NCBI RefSeq assembly: GCF_023501975.1
Contig: NZ_JAMFLH010000008.1
Coordinates: 62,001-126,000 of the forward strand
DNA: 64,000 bases
Reading direction: 5' to 3'
DNA from: Altererythrobacter sp. KTW20L
GTDB taxonomy: Bacteria > Pseudomonadota > Alphaproteobacteria > Sphingomonadales > Sphingomonadaceae
Below are positions 59,940 to 64,000 of the stretch, piece after piece (the stretch's first letter is position 1; each line of letters begins with the position of its first letter). Position numbers and translations under genes: made by a program. The notes beneath the pieces were generated by a model. The model saw only the letters and a program-made list of their open reading frames with translations. It had not been told where the DNA came from and ran no database searches.

Positions 59940-62519
59940 ATGCAGCTTGTTATCGTCGAATCGCCCGCCAAGGCGAAGACCATCGAGAAATACCTGGGCG
60001 CCGACTTCAAGGTCCTGGCGTCATATGGCCACGTCCGCGACCTGCCGCCGAAGGATGGCAGCGTGCGGCCGGATGATGGTTTCGCGATGGACTGGGAAAT
60101 CTACGCCGAAAAGCGCAACCGCGACCAGGTCAAGGCGATTGCCGATGCCTCGAAGAAGGCCGACCGCCTGATCCTCGCCACCGACCCTGACCGCGAGGGC
60201 GAGGCGATTTCGTGGCATCTTTACCAGTTGCTCGAACAGAAGAAGGCGCTGCCCAAGGAAGTCGAGCGGGTCACTTTCAACGCCATCACCAAGCAGGCGG
60301 TGACAGAAGCGATGAAGTCGCCTCGCCAGCTCGATACCGACCTGATCGACGCCTACCTCGCCCGCCGTGCGCTGGATTACCTGTTCGGCTTTACGCTCAG
60401 CCCCGTCCTGTGGCGCAAGCTGCCGGGCGCGAAATCGGCTGGCCGCGTGCAGTCTGTCGCCCTGCGCCTGATTGTCGAGCGGGAGCGCGAGATCGAGGCT
60501 TTCCGGCCGCAGGAATACTGGTCTGTCACTGCCCAGATGGAGCATGACGGCACCGGTTTCGAAGCGCGCCTCGTCAAGTTCGACGGCAACAAGATCGAGC
60601 GCCTGACCATCGGCGAACAGGGCACGGCCATGGCCGCCAAACAGGCGGTGGAGCAGGGCCGCTTTACCGTGGAGGAGGTCGAGACCAAGCCGCTGAAGCG
60701 CAATCCCGCGCCGCCGTTCACCACCAGCACCTTGCAGCAGGAAGCTGCGCGCAAGCTGGGCTTTTCCGCCAGCCACACCATGCGCTGCGCCCAGAGCCTG
60801 TATGAGGCAGGCGCGATCACCTATATGCGGACCGACGGCGTGCAGATGGATGGCACCGCCATTTCCGCCTGCCGCAAGGCTGTGGCCGACCGGTTCGACG
60901 GGCACTACCTGCCCGAAAAGCCGCGCTTCTATGCCACCAAGGCGAAGAACGCGCAGGAAGCCCATGAAGCGATCCGCCCGACCGAATTCACCCGCGACCG
61001 CGCCGGATCAGGCGACGAGGCCAAGCTCTATGACCTGATTTTCAAGCGCGCCATGGCGAGCCAGATGGCGACCGCCCTGCTCGAACGCACTACCGTCACC
61101 ATGCGCGATGCCACCGGCCGCCACGAATTGCGCGCCACCGGGCAGGTTGTGAAGTTCGCCGGGTTCCTCGCGGTCTACGAGGAAGGGCGCGACGCCAAGG
61201 CCGATGATGACGAGGACGGCGCGCTGCTGCCGATTATGCGCCAGGGCGACCTGCCGGCCAAGAAGGCGGTCGATGCGATCCAGCACTTCACCCAGCCGCC
61301 AGCCCGCTTTTCCGAAGCGAGCCTGGTGAAGCGGCTGGAGGAACTGGGTATCGGGCGGCCGTCCACCTATGCCAGCACGATCCAGACCCTGCGCGACCGG
61401 ACCTATGTCCGCATGGAGAAAAACCGTTTCTTTGCAGAGGATTCGGGTCGATTATTGACGGCATTTCTCGAGCGCTTCTTCCCGCGCTATGTCGCTTTCG
61501 ATTTCACCGCCGGGCTGGAGGACGAGCTGGACGAGGTGTCGGGTGGGCGGGCCGAATGGAAGAAAGTGCTCGAAGCCTTCTGGCGCGATTTCAAGCCTGC
61601 CAGCGACGAGGTGATGGACTTCAAGCCCTCTGAAGTGACCGAGCAGCTCGACGAGTTTTTGTCCGATTACCTGTTCCCGCCGCAGGCCGATGGCACCGAT
61701 CCGCGCGCCTGCCCGAAATGCCTGGCCGAAGGGCGCGACGGGGGCCGGTTGTCCATGCGCGGTGGCAAGTTCGGCGCCTTCATTGCCTGCTCGAACTATC
61801 CGGAATGCGCCTTCCGCCGCAAGTTCGGCCAGCCGGGCGAGGGCGATGGTTCGGAAGATACCTCCATGGGCACGGACCCTGAAACAGGCCTGCCGGTGGA
61901 ACGCCGCACCGGGCGCTACGGCCCCTATATCCAGTTGGGCGAGGGCAAGGAGGCCAAGCGCGCCTCGATCCCCAAGGACATCGACGATTTCGACCTCGAA
62001 TGGGCGCTGCGCCTGCTGGCCCTGCCGCGTGTGATCGGGATGCATCCCGAAACGGGCGAGCCGATCGAGGCCAACATCGGCCGCTATGGCCCTTACCTCA
62101 AGCACGAAGGCAAATATGCCAAGCTCACGGGCACGCGCGACGTGTTCGACACCGGCATGAACACGGCGGTTACCCTGCTGGCCGAAGCCGCCAACCGCGG
62201 CCCCGGCACCCGCGCCAAGGCCGAACCGGTCAAGACTTTCGGCCCGCACCCAACGTCGGGCGGCGAGATGAAGGTGATGCCGGGCCGCTATGGCCCCTAT
62301 GTCACCGATGGCACGACCAACGCCACGATCCCCAAGGACATGAAGCCCGAGGACCTTACCGAGGACCAGGCGGTGGACCTCATCACCGCCCGCGCGCTCG
62401 CTGCCCCTGCCAAGAAGAAGGGCGGACGCAAGGCGGCCAAGAAACCGGCGGCCAAGAAGAAGGCTCCGGCCAAGAAGGCTGCGGCGAAGAAACCCGCCGC
62501 CAAGTCAGGAGCCGAATAA
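59940..62519 (+). CDS. topA: DNA topoisomerase I
   Basis: An 859-residue type IA topoisomerase that relaxes negative supercoils. The Toprim domain (about 1-115) has VIVESPAKAKTIEKYLG and ATDPDREGEAISWH. The catalytic Tyr is in AITYMRTDGVQM (near residue 295). C-terminal zinc-type domain: CPKCLAEG...CSNYPEC (near 590-620), followed by repeated topo C-terminal modules with GRYGPY. The tail is a lysine/alanine-rich stretch of KKPAAKK repeats common in alphaproteobacteria. The TAA stop overlaps the start of the next small gene. Confidence 0.97.
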   Translation: MQLVIVESPAKAKTIEKYLGADFKVLASYGHVRDLPPKDGSVRPDDGFAMDWEIYAEKRNRDQVKAIADASKKADRLILATDPDREGEAISWHLYQLLEQKKALPKEVERVTFNAITKQAVTEAMKSPRQLDTDLIDAYLARRALDYLFGFTLSPVLWRKLPGAKSAGRVQSVALRLIVEREREIEAFRPQEYWSVTAQMEHDGTGFEARLVKFDGNKIERLTIGEQGTAMAAKQAVEQGRFTVEEVETKPLKRNPAPPFTTSTLQQEAARKLGFSASHTMRCAQSLYEAGAITYMRTDGVQMDGTAISACRKAVADRFDGHYLPEKPRFYATKAKNAQEAHEAIRPTEFTRDRAGSGDEAKLYDLIFKRAMASQMATALLERTTVTMRDATGRHELRATGQVVKFAGFLAVYEEGRDAKADDDEDGALLPIMRQGDLPAKKAVDAIQHFTQPPARFSEASLVKRLEELGIGRPSTYASTIQTLRDRTYVRMEKNRFFAEDSGRLLTAFLERFFPRYVAFDFTAGLEDELDEVSGGRAEWKKVLEAFWRDFKPASDEVMDFKPSEVTEQLDEFLSDYLFPPQADGTDPRACPKCLAEGRDGGRLSMRGGKFGAFIACSNYPECAFRRKFGQPGEGDGSEDTSMGTDPETGLPVERRTGRYGPYIQLGEGKEAKRASIPKDIDDFDLEWALRLLALPRVIGMHPETGEPIEANIGRYGPYLKHEGKYAKLTGTRDVFDTGMNTAVTLLAEAANRGPGTRAKAEPVKTFGPHPTSGGEMKVMPGRYGPYVTDGTTNATIPKDMKPEDLTEDQAVDLITARALAAPAKKKGGRKAAKKPAAKKKAPAKKAAAKKPAAKSGAE

Positions 62520-62701
62520 TGGCCGCCGAACGCTTCGAACGCCACAAGCAGCCGTGGAACGGCGAGGAAGCGGGCAAGCTGCGCACCCTTGCGGGCAAGG
62601 GCAAGGGCCTGAAGGAAATCGCCAAGGCGCTGGGCCGCAGCGAGGAATCGACCAAGGATTTCGCCAAGGCCAACGCCATCGCGATTGCGAAGAAGCGGTA
62701 G
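62519..62701 (+). CDS. Small SANT/Myb-like helix-turn-helix protein coupled to topA
   Basis: A 60-residue basic protein. The sequence PWNGEEAGKLRTLAGKGKG and LKEIAKALGRSEESTKDFAK fits a SANT/Myb-like three-helix fold: a Trp in helix 1, then a turn and recognition helix. Its ATG overlaps the last base of the topA stop, so it is translated with topA. It may bind DNA or help topoisomerase, but no function is known to me. RBS is the GGAGCCG within the end of topA. Confidence 0.75.
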   Translation: MAAERFERHKQPWNGEEAGKLRTLAGKGKGLKEIAKALGRSEESTKDFAKANAIAIAKKR

Positions 62702-62749
62702 TGCAACCTCAGCCTTGAACCCTTTCCCATTCCCGCGCATTGCGCTGCC

Positions 62750-64000
62750 ATGAGCGAAGCGGATCCCGCCCCACCTGCACCAACCACCGAATCCCGTCCC
62801 GGCCTGCCCACCCCGCGCCGGACCTGGGCGATTGTCGCGATCAGCTTTGGCACGGCCCTGCTGGTGATCGACGGGGCGATCCCGACGGTCGCCTTGCCCA
62901 CCATCGCGCGCGATCTGGGGGTGTCCAATTCGGTCGTGACCAATGTGGTGACGGTGTACCAGCTGGTGCTGGTCATGCTGCTGCTGCCGTTCTCCAGCCT
63001 GGGTGACCGGATCGGCCACCGGCGGCTGTACCAGTACGGGCAGGGCCTGTTCATGGTGGCATCGGGCCTGTGCATATTTGCCGATAGCCTGTGGGTGCTG
63101 CTGGGGCTGCGCGCCCTGCAGGCAATCGGCGCGGCCATGGCGCTGAGCGTTTCGGCGGCCATGTTGCGGCAAACCTATCCATCGGCGCGGCTGGGGACGG
63201 GCCTTGGCATCAACAGCGTAATCGTGGCGAGTTCCGCTGCGCTCGCTCCCACGCTGGGCGGGTGGATCGTGGCCCATTTCCACTGGCACTGGGTTTTCGT
63301 GGCCGCTGCCCCGCTGGCGGTGATCTCGCTGCTGATGGGCCGGTTCCTGCCCGATCCCCAGCCGCAGGACCGCCGCTCCGAATGGGTGAGCTCGATCTGG
63401 AGCGCAGTGACCATGCTCCTGGTGATCGGCGGCATCCAGATCGGCACACATGGCGATGTGCCGCTGGGCGCGGTGGTGGGGGCGCTTGGCGTGGCGAGCG
63501 TGGTCCTGCTGGTAAGGCGCGAGCGCAAGAACGCCAACCCAGTGCTGCCGGTCGACCTGATGGCAAAGCCCGCGATCGGCCTGTCGGCGCTGGGCGGCAT
63601 GGCCAGCTTCATTGCGGCGGGCACCCTGATGCTCAGCCTTCCGTTCCGCCTGCAGGAAGGCATGGGCTATGATCCGCAGACCGTGGGCATGTTGCTCCTG
63701 CCATTCCCGCTGACCATGTTGGTGGTGGCGCCGCTGGCTGGCTGGATGAGCGATCGTATTGCCGCCACCAAGCTGGGTGTTACCGGCATGGTGATTGCGA
63801 TCATCGGCCTGCTGCTGCTCGCCTTCATGCCGGACAATCCGGGCGAATGGGGCATTGCCATGCGCCTCGCCCTTACGGCGCTGGGCTTTGGCCTGTTCTT
63901 CGCCCCCAACACCCGCCTCCTCATCAGCCGCGCCCCGCAGGACCGCGCGGCAGCGGCGGGCGGATTGCTCAGCACGGCGCGGCTGCTGGGCCAGACGCTG
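62750..64000 (+). CDS. MFS multidrug transporter, DHA2 (14-TMS) type, cut by the window end
   Basis: At least 417 codons without a stop before the window edge. The N-terminus is proline-rich and polar (about 1-25), followed by TM1 (WAIVAISFGTALLVIDGAI) and the alternating helices of a drug:H+ antiporter. The loop motif DRIGHRRLYQYG (motif A) follows TM2, and LGINSVIVASSAALAPTLGG resembles motif C of exporters. It probably pumps drugs or other toxic compounds. It is 48 bp after the SANT-like gene, possibly on the same transcript. The C-terminus is not visible. Confidence 0.85.
   Translation, partial: MSEADPAPPAPTTESRPGLPTPRRTWAIVAISFGTALLVIDGAIPTVALPTIARDLGVSNSVVTNVVTVYQLVLVMLLLPFSSLGDRIGHRRLYQYGQGLFMVASGLCIFADSLWVLLGLRALQAIGAAMALSVSAAMLRQTYPSARLGTGLGINSVIVASSAALAPTLGGWIVAHFHWHWVFVAAAPLAVISLLMGRFLPDPQPQDRRSEWVSSIWSAVTMLLVIGGIQIGTHGDVPLGAVVGALGVASVVLLVRRERKNANPVLPVDLMAKPAIGLSALGGMASFIAAGTLMLSLPFRLQEGMGYDPQTVGMLLLPFPLTMLVVAPLAGWMSDRIAATKLGVTGMVIAIIGLLLLAFMPDNPGEWGIAMRLALTALGFGLFFAPNTRLLISRAPQDRAAAAGGLLSTARLLGQTL

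Noticed and set aside
1-64000. CRISPR array, rRNA operon or transposase-bearing insertion sequence
   Set aside because: I saw no regularly spaced repeats, no rRNA sequence and no transposase-like protein in any frame.

Overview
The window is high-GC DNA from an alphaproteobacterium, most likely a member of the Sphingomonadales (Erythrobacter/Altererythrobacter/Novosphingobium type). The evidence is the gene families and their pairing: ALAS-type hemA, FnrL-type regulator with a complete cbb3 oxidase operon, a large TonB-dependent receptor, LigAB ring cleavage, a deoxyhypusine-synthase-like protein without an eIF5A partner, and dispersed short inverted repeats of a kind I recall from sphingomonad genomes. 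Assignment is by recognition of protein families, not by a search.

Layout. 1-9 kb: a ThDP enzyme, an LplT-like transporter divergent from pgsA, a LytTR regulator divergent from a frameshifted mipA plus a DUF2306 gene, and an rnd-oxyR operon. 9-15 kb: aspS, acpP-fabF-mltG-2H phosphoesterase, a Popeye-like cyclic-nucleotide-binding membrane protein and a CAU tRNA. 15.03-22.68 kb: a 7.6 kb integrated element bounded by a perfect 15-bp repeat of the tRNA 3' end. It carries a serine-recombinase C-terminal remnant, a helicase/primase fragment, terminase, portal, Dam methylase, a zinc-ribbon protein, an AT-rich gene-free stretch, an orphan membrane protein and a GNAT gene flanked by direct repeats. 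It looks like a decayed P2-like prophage or phage satellite.

22.7-28.5 kb: a LysR regulator divergent from a TonB receptor and a Tat-exported sulfatase, a plausible uptake and desulfation locus. 28.5-39.6 kb: a low-oxygen respiration block with fnrL, ompW, ccoNOQP, ccoGHIS, a small Cys-rich protein and hemN. FNR-type boxes lie before ccoN (perfect palindrome) and, less well matched, before ompW and hemN. 39.7-43.2 kb: an aromatic cleavage group (carotenoid/stilbene oxygenase family protein, LigB, LigA) and a receiver protein. 43.2-53.2 kb: MAPEG, threonine dehydratase, a DHS-like synthase and an ornithine-type decarboxylase (likely polyamine synthesis), a membrane-bound HTH protein with duplicated periplasmic domains, a receiver, an HWE-type kinase, an OmpA-family protein and the LemA/DUF3137 pair.

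53.2-64 kb: a cytochrome c'-like lipoprotein, an NAD(P)-binding protein, an unrecognised 369-aa protein, hemA, murI (apparently started at ATT), plsY-dprA, topA with a coupled 60-aa protein, and a DHA2-type transporter cut by the window edge. Most of the window is ordinary chromosome. The strongest candidates for something unusual are the tRNA-bounded element, the murI start, the duplicated-domain membrane regulator, and the mipA slip site.
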